Assembly: GCA_934281605.1 (NCBI GenBank)
Contig: CAKQXD010000003.1
Coordinates: 1-64,000, forward strand
DNA length: 64,000 nucleotides
Source: an uncultured Clostridia bacterium
Lineage (GTDB): Bacteria > Bacillota > Clostridia > Peptostreptococcales > Anaerovoracaceae
Direction of reading: 5' to 3'
Positions 1-8,278 of this stretch are shown piece after piece. How positions within the stretch are numbered: position 1 is the stretch's first letter; each line of letters begins with the position of its first letter. The translations under genes were made by a program, and so were the position numbers. The notes under the pieces were generated by a model, which saw only the letters and a program-made list of their open reading frames with translations, did not search any database and was not told the DNA's origin.

Positions 1-1580
1 TCGCCCTCTCCAAACTCCACATCAATGTGGATATAACTGTCGGCTTTTTTGTGGGACAAAAGAACTACCGTCTCCACCTCCGCCGTGTGCGGAAACATAT
101 CAACAGGTGTCGCTTCCTGCAGATCATACCCGTGCTCTCCAAGAAATTTGATGTCTCTTGCCAGGGTCGCAGGATCGCAGGATACGTATACGATCCGCTC
201 TACGCCAAGGTCGATCACTGCTTCTAACAGCTCCGGCCTGCAGCCTGCTCGCGGTGGATCTAAAATAGCGATACTCGCCCGGCTTATAGCTTCTGCCAGA
301 TTCGGATCGGTTTTTACCGATGGATCCTCCTTTAGGTTCGCAGTTCTTCCAGAGTCCTTTTTCTGCCCTGCATAAAGCGGGAGGATCTCCTCTGCTTTGC
401 CGCAAATGTATCGTGCATTGACGATACCATTGACCACCGCATTCCGGTTGGCATCCAGCACAGCATCTTTTACGATCTCGATCCCTATGATCTGTTCCGC
501 TTCATCGGCACAATAAAGACCGATCGTTCCCACGCCGCAGTAAAGATCCAGGATCACAGGCTTTTCCCCGTTCCCCTGCAAAGCCTCCGGAATTGCCGAA
601 GGATCACAGGCATCCGCCTTTGCAGAAAAACCGCAGTACTCCCGTACCTTATCATAGAGCCGCTCCGTCTGAACTGGATTGACCTGATAAAAGCTGGCCG
701 GAGATATCTCGAAAGTCAGATCCCCGATCTGATCCCGTATCACGTTTTTCCCGGCTGCTACCGTATCCTCCCCCTTGAGGTTACGGAGCACGATACTTTC
801 CAGAGAATATCCCGCTTCATAAACGGCATCATCCAGCATCTCTGCCAGCTTCTGCATATTAGGGATCCCCTTCCCATTGATAGTCAGGATCACCATGACC
901 TCTCCTGTACGGAACCCCGTCTTAACGATCAGCTGCTTCATCAGACCTTTTTCCCATTTCGGATCCCAGCCTGTAATATTGTCTTCGATCATGAACTGAC
1001 GCAGCGCCGCAGCAGCCGCCATAGCCGCCCCCGACTGAAGATAGCACTCGGGAGCATCCACCACCTCGTGGCTCTTAGCCCTGTAAAATCCCACGGCAGG
1101 CTCGCCCAGATTTTCTACGATACCGCCCTTGCGGGTGATGATCCCTCCAGTGCTCACCGGGAATCCAGCCTTGTTCCGATAGCGGAAACAGCCCATGCCG
1201 TCGTTATCATCCTCCTCCATGCCTATGATGGGCGCAAGAGGCGGCTCGTCGATCTCAGCCAGACGGCGAAGTTTTTCCCGAATCTGATTTTCCTTTACCT
1301 CCAGCTGTGCTCCGTACTCCATCGGAAAGAAGGAGCATCCGCCGCAGCCTTCCGCTCTGCCGCCGCACGGTTCTATGTCCGTCCGGTCGGGAGACGGCTC
1401 CAGGATCTCCTCCAGTCTCGAGAAAGCAAATCTCTTCTTCACCTTGGTGAGACATACTCGTGCTACATCTCCCACCACGGTATGAGGCACGAAAATCACC
1501 AGTCCGTCTGCACGGCCGATGCCCTGTCCCTCGCTGCTCATATCCTCGATCTGCACCGTTACGATATCTCCACGTTCCAC
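1..1580 (-). CDS. rlmD: 23S rRNA (uracil-5-)-methyltransferase, RlmD/RumA type (3' end beyond window)
   Basis: SAM-dependent enzyme that methylates a uridine of 23S rRNA at C5. The reading frame opens with GTG at 1580 and is still open at base 1, giving about 526 visible residues. An N-terminal TRAM-like RNA-binding segment covers roughly residues 1-60. A cysteine group CGGRAEGCGGC near residues 73-83 is the expected 4Fe-4S ligand set. The SAM motif DLYCGVGTIGL, the motif LDPPRAG and the nucleophile motif VYVSCDP come in family order. The GTG start overlaps the stop of the upstream thioesterase gene (TAGTG), which implies coupled translation. Clostridial homologues often carry a C-terminal extension after the catalytic domain, so more protein may lie outside the window. 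RlmD and the related RlmCD/TrmA-like enzymes are hard to separate by eye; the family is certain, the target base is inferred. Confidence 0.9.
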   Translation of the reverse strand, partial: MERGDIVTVQIEDMSSEGQGIGRADGLVIFVPHTVVGDVARVCLTKVKKRFAFSRLEEILEPSPDRTDIEPCGGRAEGCGGCSFFPMEYGAQLEVKENQIREKLRRLAEIDEPPLAPIIGMEEDDNDGMGCFRYRNKAGFPVSTGGIITRKGGIVENLGEPAVGFYRAKSHEVVDAPECYLQSGAAMAAAAALRQFMIEDNITGWDPKWEKGLMKQLIVKTGFRTGEVMVILTINGKGIPNMQKLAEMLDDAVYEAGYSLESIVLRNLKGEDTVAAGKNVIRDQIGDLTFEISPASFYQVNPVQTERLYDKVREYCGFSAKADACDPSAIPEALQGNGEKPVILDLYCGVGTIGLYCADEAEQIIGIEIVKDAVLDANRNAVVNGIVNARYICGKAEEILPLYAGQKKDSGRTANLKEDPSVKTDPNLAEAISRASIAILDPPRAGCRPELLEAVIDLGVERIVYVSCDPATLARDIKFLGEHGYDLQEATPVDMFPHTAEVETVVLLSHKKADSYIHIDVEFGEG

Positions 1581-2020
1581 TATTCTTCCTCCTGGCTCTT
1601 TAGCATTTCATACAGACCCGGCGCTTCTCTTTTTAGCCGGATCGGTTTCAGCTCCGGCGTTGTGAAACCATGACTGCTGCTGGCAGTCACGTGGACTTTC
1701 CCGGATTCTTCTCCCCGTATCTCGTACTCAAGTTCAATGGATGCACCGCGAAGTTTCTTCACCCAGCAGGCCAGGATCAGAACCTCATCGTACACGGCCG
1801 GAGTTTTAAAATCTACAGAAACAGAAAGCACCGGCATCCAGATGCCGGACTTCTCCATATCATCGTAGGCATACCCTTTATCACGGAACAGCTCTGTCCT
1901 CGCCGTTTCCAGATATCTGACATAATTGGAGTGGTGCACGATGCCCATCTTGTCTGTTTCATAATATTGCACTCTTATTTTCGTTTCAAATCTTTTCATT
2001 GGTAGTTTTGATCCTCTCAT
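1580..2020 (-). CDS. acyl-CoA thioesterase, YbgC/FadM hotdog family
   Basis: Hotdog-fold thioesterase that would hydrolyse a short- or medium-chain acyl-CoA in the cytoplasm; the physiological substrate cannot be read from sequence. The signature YYETDKMGIVHHSNYVRYLE near residues 18-37 corresponds to the YbgC/4-hydroxybenzoyl-CoA thioesterase motif, including the catalytic Asp and the NYxR segment. Length (146 aa, or 139 aa from the second Met) is normal. Two starts are possible: the ATG at 2020, and an ATG at 1999 that has GAGAGGA about 12 bases upstream. The gene sits 11 bases downstream of whiA and overlaps the rlmD start, so it looks like part of a minus-strand operon, though the link to rRNA methylation is only positional. 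Confidence 0.85.
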   Translation of the reverse strand: MRGSKLPMKRFETKIRVQYYETDKMGIVHHSNYVRYLETARTELFRDKGYAYDDMEKSGIWMPVLSVSVDFKTPAVYDEVLILACWVKKLRGASIELEYEIRGEESGKVHVTASSSHGFTTPELKPIRLKREAPGLYEMLKSQEEE

Positions 2021-2031
2021 TTCTTTCTTGT

Positions 2032-2991
2032 TTATTTTACCGATGCTCCCGGCAGTTTTTTTGCGATTTCTTCGATTTTGCGAAGCCTGTTATTGACCCC
2101 CGACTTGGATAATGGAGGGTTCATCAGCTTCCCCAGCTCCTCGATTCCAAGCTCCGGATGATCCAGCCGCGCCTGCGCCGTTTCCTGCAGCTTAGGCGAT
2201 AAAAAAGCAAGCCCTTTCTGCCGCTGGATCCTCTCGATGGATCGGATCTGCTGTTCAGCCGCTCTCAGAGCTTTGTCGATATTGGCATTGTCCAGATTAT
2301 TCTCCCGGTGGGTCTTGGACATGAGATCCTTCATCATGAGTACGTTGTCGAATTCAAAAAACTGACTGGATGCTCCCATGATGGCCAGCACATCCCGTAT
2401 CTGCTCCCGCGCCTTGAGATACACGCCGAAGCCCTTTTTTCTGGCAACGATCCGCGGACTGATATCCGTGAAACTGTTGAGGACTTTTCTGAGGTCTCTC
2501 GCCTGGGTTTCCGTGCTGGTGTGAAGCTCGAAGTGATACCCCTTTTCCGGGTTGCTCACCGTGCCCGACGCCAGGAATGCTCCCCGCAGATACGACTTGC
2601 GGCAGCACTTGGTCTTGATGATCCCTTCGTAGATTCCGTCACTGATGAAGTTCATGCCCTCCTTGACCATCAGTATCCCGGCCTCCCGCAGGATCTGTTC
2701 GCTCCTGTCTTCCGGTCCGATGGAAAGGATGTAGTTGCTGTTTTTCTCCAGGGAATTTCCCTGTTCCATCCCGATACCGATATCCACCGAAAAGTAGTTT
2801 CGGATCAGTGTCTTATAGTGTCTTACGACAGCCAGATTTGAAGTCATCATGACGATTTCGAATTTGCCGCCGCCCACCAGCCGGATGCTCCCGGCCAGCC
2901 GCATGAATCCGGCGATATCCGCCAGCATACAGCATTTCTTCTCCGGAAGCATCCGCGCCAGTTCGTTTTTTGTTTCCGATGCAAATGACAT
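2032..2991 (-). CDS. whiA: DNA-binding protein WhiA
   Basis: WhiA is a conserved DNA-binding protein of Gram-positive bacteria, named for its role in Streptomyces sporulation and linked in Firmicutes to cell division and chromosome segregation. The 319-aa product has the family length: an N-terminal degenerate LAGLIDADG homing-endonuclease-like fold (residues about 1-200, with SYLRGAFLASGTV) and a C-terminal helix-turn-helix (about 235-310) with the typical LGIEELGKLMNPPLSKSG segment. It lies 18 bases downstream of rapZ. In many Firmicutes the order is rapZ-yvcK-whiA; here no yvcK gene separates the two. Confidence 0.96.
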   Translation of the reverse strand: MSFASETKNELARMLPEKKCCMLADIAGFMRLAGSIRLVGGGKFEIVMMTSNLAVVRHYKTLIRNYFSVDIGIGMEQGNSLEKNSNYILSIGPEDRSEQILREAGILMVKEGMNFISDGIYEGIIKTKCCRKSYLRGAFLASGTVSNPEKGYHFELHTSTETQARDLRKVLNSFTDISPRIVARKKGFGVYLKAREQIRDVLAIMGASSQFFEFDNVLMMKDLMSKTHRENNLDNANIDKALRAAEQQIRSIERIQRQKGLAFLSPKLQETAQARLDHPELGIEELGKLMNPPLSKSGVNNRLRKIEEIAKKLPGASVK

Positions 2992-3009
2992 ATCCTACCG
3001 CCTGTTCCC

Positions 3010-3855
3010 TTAAAGATCCCTGTGCTCCAGCGTCGTCCTGCAGCCGTCTTCCTTGAGTCTTCTGCAAAGCTCGTTGGCTACCGCCACCGAGCGATGATGC
3101 CCGCCGGTGCATCCAATACATACCGTCAAGCTGTATTTGCCTTCTTTCATATAAAACGGAACCAGCATATGGATCATATCCAGCGCCTTTTCCAGGAACT
3201 CCTGGGTCACTTCATGCTTTAAAACGTACCGGCTCACCTTAGCGTTATTGCCCGTCAGCGGACGCAAAGTCTTTACATAATACGGATTGGGAATAAACCG
3301 CATATCAAAGACCATATCCGCCGCAAGCGGGATTCCTTTCTTATAACCAAAGGACATGACGTTGATCATGAACGTCTTCTTGTTTTCTCCCGACGTCACC
3401 AGATGCTTGATCTCCGCCCACAGCTGTGCCGTCTTCATATTGGATGTATCGATGATGTAATCCGCGTTATTGCGAAGAAGCTCCAGCATTTCCCGCTCTT
3501 TTTTCAGACCGGCCGATACGGATCCTCCCTCAGACAGGGGATGATTTCTCCGCGTTTCATTGTATCTGCGGATCAATGTCCGGTCAGAAGCCTCCAGGTA
3601 CAGGATCTTATACTCGATGCCGTCCCGCCTCAGCTCTTCCAGAGAGTCCTTCAGGTCTTCAAAAAGCTTGCCGCCCCGCACATCGATAACGAAAGCCGCC
3701 TTGTCGATGCCCTTGCCGCTTGCCGTCAGCTCGATAAAACTTTTCATCAGCGCCGGCGGCATATTGTCGATACAGTAGTATCCCATATCCTCTAAGCAGT
3801 CCATGGCCTGTGTTTTCCCGGCTCCGGACAATCCTGTGATGATGATTGCCTTCAT
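3010..3855 (-). CDS. rapZ: RNase adapter / nucleotide-binding protein RapZ (YvcJ)
   Basis: P-loop nucleotide-binding protein of the RapZ/YvcJ family. In E. coli RapZ senses glucosamine-6-phosphate and directs RNase E to the GlmZ RNA; in Firmicutes the role is less clear. The 281-aa product has a Walker A motif GLSGAGKT at residues 8-15, and the C-terminal conserved stretch GCTGGHHRSVAVAN that forms the second ligand-binding site. The ATG overlaps the stop of the upstream PHP gene by 4 bases (ATGA), so translation is probably coupled. Length and motif order match the family throughout. Confidence 0.95.
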   Translation of the reverse strand: MKAIIITGLSGAGKTQAMDCLEDMGYYCIDNMPPALMKSFIELTASGKGIDKAAFVIDVRGGKLFEDLKDSLEELRRDGIEYKILYLEASDRTLIRRYNETRRNHPLSEGGSVSAGLKKEREMLELLRNNADYIIDTSNMKTAQLWAEIKHLVTSGENKKTFMINVMSFGYKKGIPLAADMVFDMRFIPNPYYVKTLRPLTGNNAKVSRYVLKHEVTQEFLEKALDMIHMLVPFYMKEGKYSLTVCIGCTGGHHRSVAVANELCRRLKEDGCRTTLEHRDL

Positions 3856-4613
3856 TTGCTTCCCTTCTTCCTGATATTAACGATCCTGTCAAGATCTAAT
3901 CCTGCCCGGATCGCCCTTTCTACGCCAGCTTTAAAATCTCCGACCCGATCCGGCGTGTGAGCGTCGCTGCTGATGATAAACTGAACGCCCTCCACCTCTG
4001 CGGCGATCTTGATTTCTTCTTCCGTCATATGACCGTGCCACGTGTTGATTTCCATCAGGGTATCCGTCTCCGCACACACCTCTGCAATGGCTCTGATATC
4101 GAACGGGCCCTTGTCTCCCGGATGGGTCAAAATGGAAATATCGTTCTTTCGCAAACAGTCGATGACCATCTTCGTGTTGGACTCTCTCAGCTTTTCCTCG
4201 CCGATCTTAAGTCCCTTGTTCCAAAGCCAGTTGCGAACGCAGCTGCATCCGAACAAGCCGTAGTGATAGCCTGCAATGATGAAGTCGAATTCCTCAAACT
4301 CCTCTTCTCTCAGATCCAGCCCGTTGCCGTCTTTCACAATATTGGCCTCCACGCTGAGCTTGACGTGAAGTTTAGGATATTTCACATTCATTCGCTCAAT
4401 ATCGTTTCTCATGTTGACGATCTCGTTCCGGTTGATCCCGTAAAACAGATGCCCCGGCCCGTGATCCGAGATCGCGATGAACTCCAGGCCCTGATTGAAG
4501 GCTTCTCTTACGTTATCTTCGATGCTTCCCTTTCCGTGGGAATATGTTGTATGTGTATGCAGATCGTACAGCAGTTCATAATCCTCTGCCGTCTGCGTAT
4601 TATTCTTCTCCAA
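3852..4613 (-). CDS. PHP-domain phosphoesterase (YcdX-like)
   Basis: Polymerase-and-histidinol-phosphatase (PHP) fold metal-dependent phosphoesterase, 253 aa. The metal-binding motifs are visible: DLHTHTTYSHG near residue 17 (HxH), AISDHG near 48, a middle HPG (ILTHPGDKG), and the terminal SSDAHTPDRVG. YcdX-type enzymes have trinuclear zinc sites and hydrolyse small phosphate esters; the substrate here is unknown. The gene overlaps murB upstream by 14 bases and rapZ downstream by 4 bases, so it is embedded in a tightly packed murB-PHP-rapZ-whiA operon. Its conserved place between murB and rapZ suggests a link to cell-wall sugar metabolism, which is inference. Confidence 0.9.
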   Translation of the reverse strand: MEKNNTQTAEDYELLYDLHTHTTYSHGKGSIEDNVREAFNQGLEFIAISDHGPGHLFYGINRNEIVNMRNDIERMNVKYPKLHVKLSVEANIVKDGNGLDLREEEFEEFDFIIAGYHYGLFGCSCVRNWLWNKGLKIGEEKLRESNTKMVIDCLRKNDISILTHPGDKGPFDIRAIAEVCAETDTLMEINTWHGHMTEEEIKIAAEVEGVQFIISSDAHTPDRVGDFKAGVERAIRAGLDLDRIVNIRKKGSK

Positions 4614-5517
4614 TGATTCGTACCTCCGGTTCCAGCATGACGCCGAATCTGTCCATGACAGTCGCCTGGACGATCTGCATCAGCTGAAGTATGTCTGTAG
4701 CGGTTGCCCCGCCCTTATTGATCAGAAAGCCGCTGTGAAGCTGCGAAACCTCTGCTCCGCCGACGCTTACGCCCTTTAAATCGGCATCCTGCACCAGTTT
4801 TCCTGCAAAGTATCCTTCCGGACGCTTGAAAAAGCTGCCTGCACTCGGATAGTTCACCGGTTGTTTTGCATTTCTCTTTGCTTTCAGATCCGCTATAGTT
4901 TCTTTGATTGTCGTCTCATCTCCCGGCTGCAGCGCGAACTCCGCCTCCAGTACGATGTCTCCCGTTTTCTGCAAAAGGCTCTGCCTGTATCCCAGCTCCA
5001 GCGTCTGCGCGTCCATATCAAACACCCGTGCTCCGTCTGCGGAAATCACGGTCACTTTGCGGAGCACGTCTTTGATCTCTCCACCGTATGCTCCCGCATT
5101 CATAAAGACTGCGCCGCCGATGCTCCCGGGAATCCCCGACAAGCATTCCATGCCTGCAAGGCCTGCGTCCGCCGCCGTCTTTGCAGCTGCGGAAAGCAGT
5201 GCTCCGCTGCCGCAGCGAAGCGTCTCGCCGTCCACCGACACCTGATCGAAGCCGTGCCCCAGCTTCACGATCACGCCCCGGTATCCACCATCCCGCACCA
5301 GCACGTTGCTCCCGTTTCCGAGGACCATATGAGTGCAGTCTTCCTCCTGCAAAATCCGTAAAATTTCTTTTAACTCTTCTGTATTCTGCGGCTGCACCAG
5401 CAGATCTGCACATCCTCCTGCTCGAAAAGACGTAAATTTCGCCATGGGAGCATTTTCCTGCATCAGCGATTCACTTATTTTCTCAGTCAGTTTCTTTTTC
5501 ACTTTCATGTTGTCCAT
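4600..5517 (-). CDS. murB: UDP-N-acetylenolpyruvoylglucosamine reductase MurB
   Basis: FAD-dependent enzyme that reduces UDP-GlcNAc-enolpyruvate to UDP-MurNAc in peptidoglycan precursor synthesis. The 305-aa product has the FAD-binding segment LGNGSNVLVRDGGYRG near residues 60-75, GIPGSIGGAVFMNAGAYGG near 127-145, and the active-site region NYPSAGSFFKRP with the proton-donor serine. Length fits the short MurB type of Gram-positives. The start lies 35 bases inside the 3' end of the upstream permease gene; a second ATG at 5508 is possible. It heads the cell-wall-linked part of the operon (murB, PHP, rapZ, whiA). Confidence 0.96.
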   Translation of the reverse strand: MDNMKVKKKLTEKISESLMQENAPMAKFTSFRAGGCADLLVQPQNTEELKEILRILQEEDCTHMVLGNGSNVLVRDGGYRGVIVKLGHGFDQVSVDGETLRCGSGALLSAAAKTAADAGLAGMECLSGIPGSIGGAVFMNAGAYGGEIKDVLRKVTVISADGARVFDMDAQTLELGYRQSLLQKTGDIVLEAEFALQPGDETTIKETIADLKAKRNAKQPVNYPSAGSFFKRPEGYFAGKLVQDADLKGVSVGGAEVSQLHSGFLINKGGATATDILQLMQIVQATVMDRFGVMLEPEVRIIGEE

Positions 5518-6781
5518 TCTCTTTACCGCCTTTTTGTGTTCTATTCCAAATCCATCTTTTTTTCTTTTTCTTCTTCACCCGGTAGCTGTCGATCATATAA
5601 TCGGAAATGTTCGTAGAGAATCCCCGTTTTTCCAGTCTCCGGTTAATACCTCTCGTCGCGTATGCGTAGATAACGGCAAACACTGGAATTCCGATGACCA
5701 TGCCGATGAAGCCGAACAGGCCTCCGCCCACCAGAACGGCGAACAGTACCCAGAAGCTGGCCAGCCCTGTACTGTCTCCCAGGATTTTCGGTCCCAGAAT
5801 GTTGCCGTCAAACTGCTGCAGCGCCAGAATGAATACCAGAAACCACAGGCACTGATGCGGATCTACCATCAGCAGAAGCAGCGCCGAAGGGATCGCTCCG
5901 ATAAACGGTCCGAAAAACGGGATGATATTGGTGATCCCTACGATACAGCTGATCAGCAGCGTGTATTCCCATCCGAAAATCGTCATGCAGACGAAGCACA
6001 GCAGACCGATGATCAGAGAATCGATGATCTTGCCGTTGATAAACCCACCAAATGTTTTATTTGTAAAGGAAGCTCCATCCAGGATCTCCTTCGCCGTATG
6101 TTCGCTAAAAAATGCTACGATCACTTTTTTACTCTGGGCTGCGAACAGATCCTTGCTGTTTAAGAAATATGCACAGATGATGATCGCTACGAAAATGTTC
6201 TTCAATGCCGTAAAAACACCCAGCAGTCCGGCTGATACGCTGGTAGCTATTGTGGTATATTCCGGCAGAACTTTTTCTGTAACAAATTGTATCGCATTTT
6301 CTGTAAAATGATTGATCCAGCTGTCGATTCGTGTCTGTGCGATCGGGAAATTCTGCAGTTTCAGATCCGCCCAGTGCATCAGCTGGTTCATGCTGGAAGG
6401 CAGGATATCTATGATCTTCACGATACTGTCGACCAGTCCCGGTATGATCATCCAGAGTATACCCGTTACGACGATAAACAGAACTGCCAGCGCCACCACG
6501 GTTCCCACTCCTTTGGCGATGGGAAGCGCTTTAGAGAATTTCCGTTTTCCGCGATTCATCAGATCATAGACGCTTCGAACCGTGAAATTATAGATCGGGC
6601 ACAGCAGATATGCCATCACCAGGCCGTAGATAAACGGCGCCAGGATTCCGGTTATGACTCCTACCAGTTTCTGCACAGCAGTAAATCTATATACAGCAAA
6701 AAAAATCAAAATACCGCACAGGATGACCAGGAATGCGGTCAATCCCCATTTTACATTTTTTTCTTCTAAATTGAGCTTCAT
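5483..6781 (-). CDS. AI-2E family transporter (PerM/YtvI-like membrane protein)
   Basis: Multi-pass membrane protein of 432 aa with about eight hydrophobic segments, including one near residues 13-32 and a cluster between about 215 and 370. The family signature is the stretch with IIPFFGPFIGAIPSALL followed by LGDSTGLASFWVLFAVLVGGGLFG. Family members have been linked to export of autoinducer-2, ion/sodium extrusion or sporulation (YtvI), so the substrate is open. The C-terminal tail is very lysine-rich (KKKKKKRW). It is the first gene of the minus-strand group that runs down to rlmD, and overlaps murB by 35 bases. Confidence 0.88.
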   Translation of the reverse strand: MKLNLEEKNVKWGLTAFLVILCGILIFFAVYRFTAVQKLVGVITGILAPFIYGLVMAYLLCPIYNFTVRSVYDLMNRGKRKFSKALPIAKGVGTVVALAVLFIVVTGILWMIIPGLVDSIVKIIDILPSSMNQLMHWADLKLQNFPIAQTRIDSWINHFTENAIQFVTEKVLPEYTTIATSVSAGLLGVFTALKNIFVAIIICAYFLNSKDLFAAQSKKVIVAFFSEHTAKEILDGASFTNKTFGGFINGKIIDSLIIGLLCFVCMTIFGWEYTLLISCIVGITNIIPFFGPFIGAIPSALLLLMVDPHQCLWFLVFILALQQFDGNILGPKILGDSTGLASFWVLFAVLVGGGLFGFIGMVIGIPVFAVIYAYATRGINRRLEKRGFSTNISDYMIDSYRVKKKKKKRWIWNRTQKGGKENGQHESEKETD

Positions 6782-6878
6782 ACTTTCACCTCTACATCTA
6801 TATATTACAATAATTCACAAGCAAAGTCTTCTTCTTTTTTATTTCTCATATAATTTTTATTTTTTTCCTGTTTAAGGG

Positions 6879-6906
6879 TTGAATTTATGAATATGTTATG
6901 TATAAT
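6879..6906 (+). promoter_or_regulatory. argG promoter
   Basis: A -35 TTGAAT (6879-6884) and a -10 TATAAT (6901-6906) are separated by 16 bases upstream of argG. The region 6782-7009 is AT-rich and otherwise holds no gene. The 12-base string TGTATAATAATA at 6899-6910 overlaps the -10 and recurs at the argC promoter. Confidence 0.6.
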
Positions 6907-6974
6907 AATAACATGATATAAATTTTTATACATAACTCGTTTATGCTATATTATAAGAATACATGGATAATAAC

Positions 6975-6992
6975 CATTCATAAAAATGTATA
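6975..6992 (+). promoter_or_regulatory. candidate ArgR operator (ARG box) in argG leader
   Basis: CATTCATAAAAATGTATA matches most positions of the Bacillus ARG box consensus as I recall it (CATGAATAAAAATKCAAK). It lies immediately upstream of the argG ribosome binding site, where ArgR binding would repress transcription. No argR gene is in the window, so this is inference from motif and context. Confidence 0.4.
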
Positions 6993-7009
6993 TTCAGGAG
7001 GAAAAGACT

Positions 7010-8278
7010 ATGGCAAAAGAAAAAGTAGTACTGGCCTATTCCGGCGGACTCGATACGTCCGTCATTATGACTTGGCTGAAAGAAAACTATGACTTTGATG
7101 TTATCGCAGTATGCTGCAACGCTGGTCAGAAGGAAGACTTCGACGCGATCGAAAAGAAAGCTCTGGCAACCGGTGCGATCAAGGCGATCACCATCGATTT
7201 AAGAGAAGAATTCATCACAGATTACATCTGGCCGACACTGAAGGCTGGCGCGATCTATGAAAACGAATACATGCTGGGAACTTCCATGGCAAGACCGCTC
7301 ATGGCCAAGAAACTGGTAGAAGTTGCTGAAGCAGAGGGCGCATTCACCATCGCTCACGGCTGCACAGGCAAGGGAAATGACCAGGTTCGTTTCGAAACGA
7401 CCATCAAGGCTCTGAACCCGGCCATCAAGATCATCGCTCCTTGGAGATTCTGGGACTTCCACTCCAGAGAAGATCTGATCGAATACGCTAAGAAACACAA
7501 CATTCCGATCAGCCAGACAACGAAGAAGATCTACAGCCGTGACGAAAACATCTGGCACATCAGCCACGAGGGCGGCGAACTGGAAAATCCGTGGAACGAA
7601 CACCTGAAGACGATCCACGTTCTGAGCGTTGCTCCGGAAGATGCTCCGGACGAACCGACTTACGTAGACATCGACTTTGAACAGGGTATCCCGGTAGCTC
7701 TGGACGGCGAAAAAATGGGACCGATCGAACTGCTGACTAAGCTCAACGAACTGGGCAGCAAGAACGGCGTCGGCACTATCGACATCATCGAAAACCGTCT
7801 GGTAGGCATGAAGTCCAGAGGCGTATACGAAACTCCGGGAGGCACCATCCTCTTCGCAGCACACGCTGGACTGGAACAGCTGATCCTCGACAGAGACACG
7901 ACTCAGTATAAGGGCATCGTCGCTCAGAAATTCTCCGAACTGGTTTATGACGGACTGTGGTACACTCCGCTGCGTGAAGCGATCAGCGCTTTCGTAGACG
8001 TAACGCAGAAGGAAGTAACCGGTACGGTTAAAATGAAGCTCTACAAAGGTACTGCTTATGTAGCTGCAAGAAAATCCCCGTACTCCCTGTACAGCGAAGA
8101 ATTTGCTACATTCAGCAAGGACGAAGTATACAACCAGCAGGATGCAGAAGGATTCATCAACCTCTTCTCCCTGCCTCTCAAGATCCGTGCGATCCAGAAA
8201 CAGACAGTAGAAGGAGGAGCAAAAGAACATGAAGCTTTGGAAAGGAAGGTTCTCAAAGGCGGCGACTTCATCCGCTGA
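7010..8278 (+). CDS. argG: argininosuccinate synthase
   Basis: ATP-dependent condensation of citrulline and aspartate to argininosuccinate, the penultimate step of arginine biosynthesis. The 422-aa product begins MAKEKVVLAYSGGLDTSV with the N-type ATP pyrophosphatase P-loop SGGLDTS, and continues with HGCTGKGNDQVRFE and the SREDLIEYAKK segment typical of ArgG. An upstream ATG at 6986 is in frame, but the ATG at 7010 is preceded by AGGAGG at ideal distance, so I use 7010. The 3' end overlaps argH by 50 bases and contains the argH ribosome binding site, giving an argGH operon. The coding sequence uses a strongly biased codon set, consistent with high expression. Confidence 0.97.
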   Translation: MAKEKVVLAYSGGLDTSVIMTWLKENYDFDVIAVCCNAGQKEDFDAIEKKALATGAIKAITIDLREEFITDYIWPTLKAGAIYENEYMLGTSMARPLMAKKLVEVAEAEGAFTIAHGCTGKGNDQVRFETTIKALNPAIKIIAPWRFWDFHSREDLIEYAKKHNIPISQTTKKIYSRDENIWHISHEGGELENPWNEHLKTIHVLSVAPEDAPDEPTYVDIDFEQGIPVALDGEKMGPIELLTKLNELGSKNGVGTIDIIENRLVGMKSRGVYETPGGTILFAAHAGLEQLILDRDTTQYKGIVAQKFSELVYDGLWYTPLREAISAFVDVTQKEVTGTVKMKLYKGTAYVAARKSPYSLYSEEFATFSKDEVYNQQDAEGFINLFSLPLKIRAIQKQTVEGGAKEHEALERKVLKGGDFIR

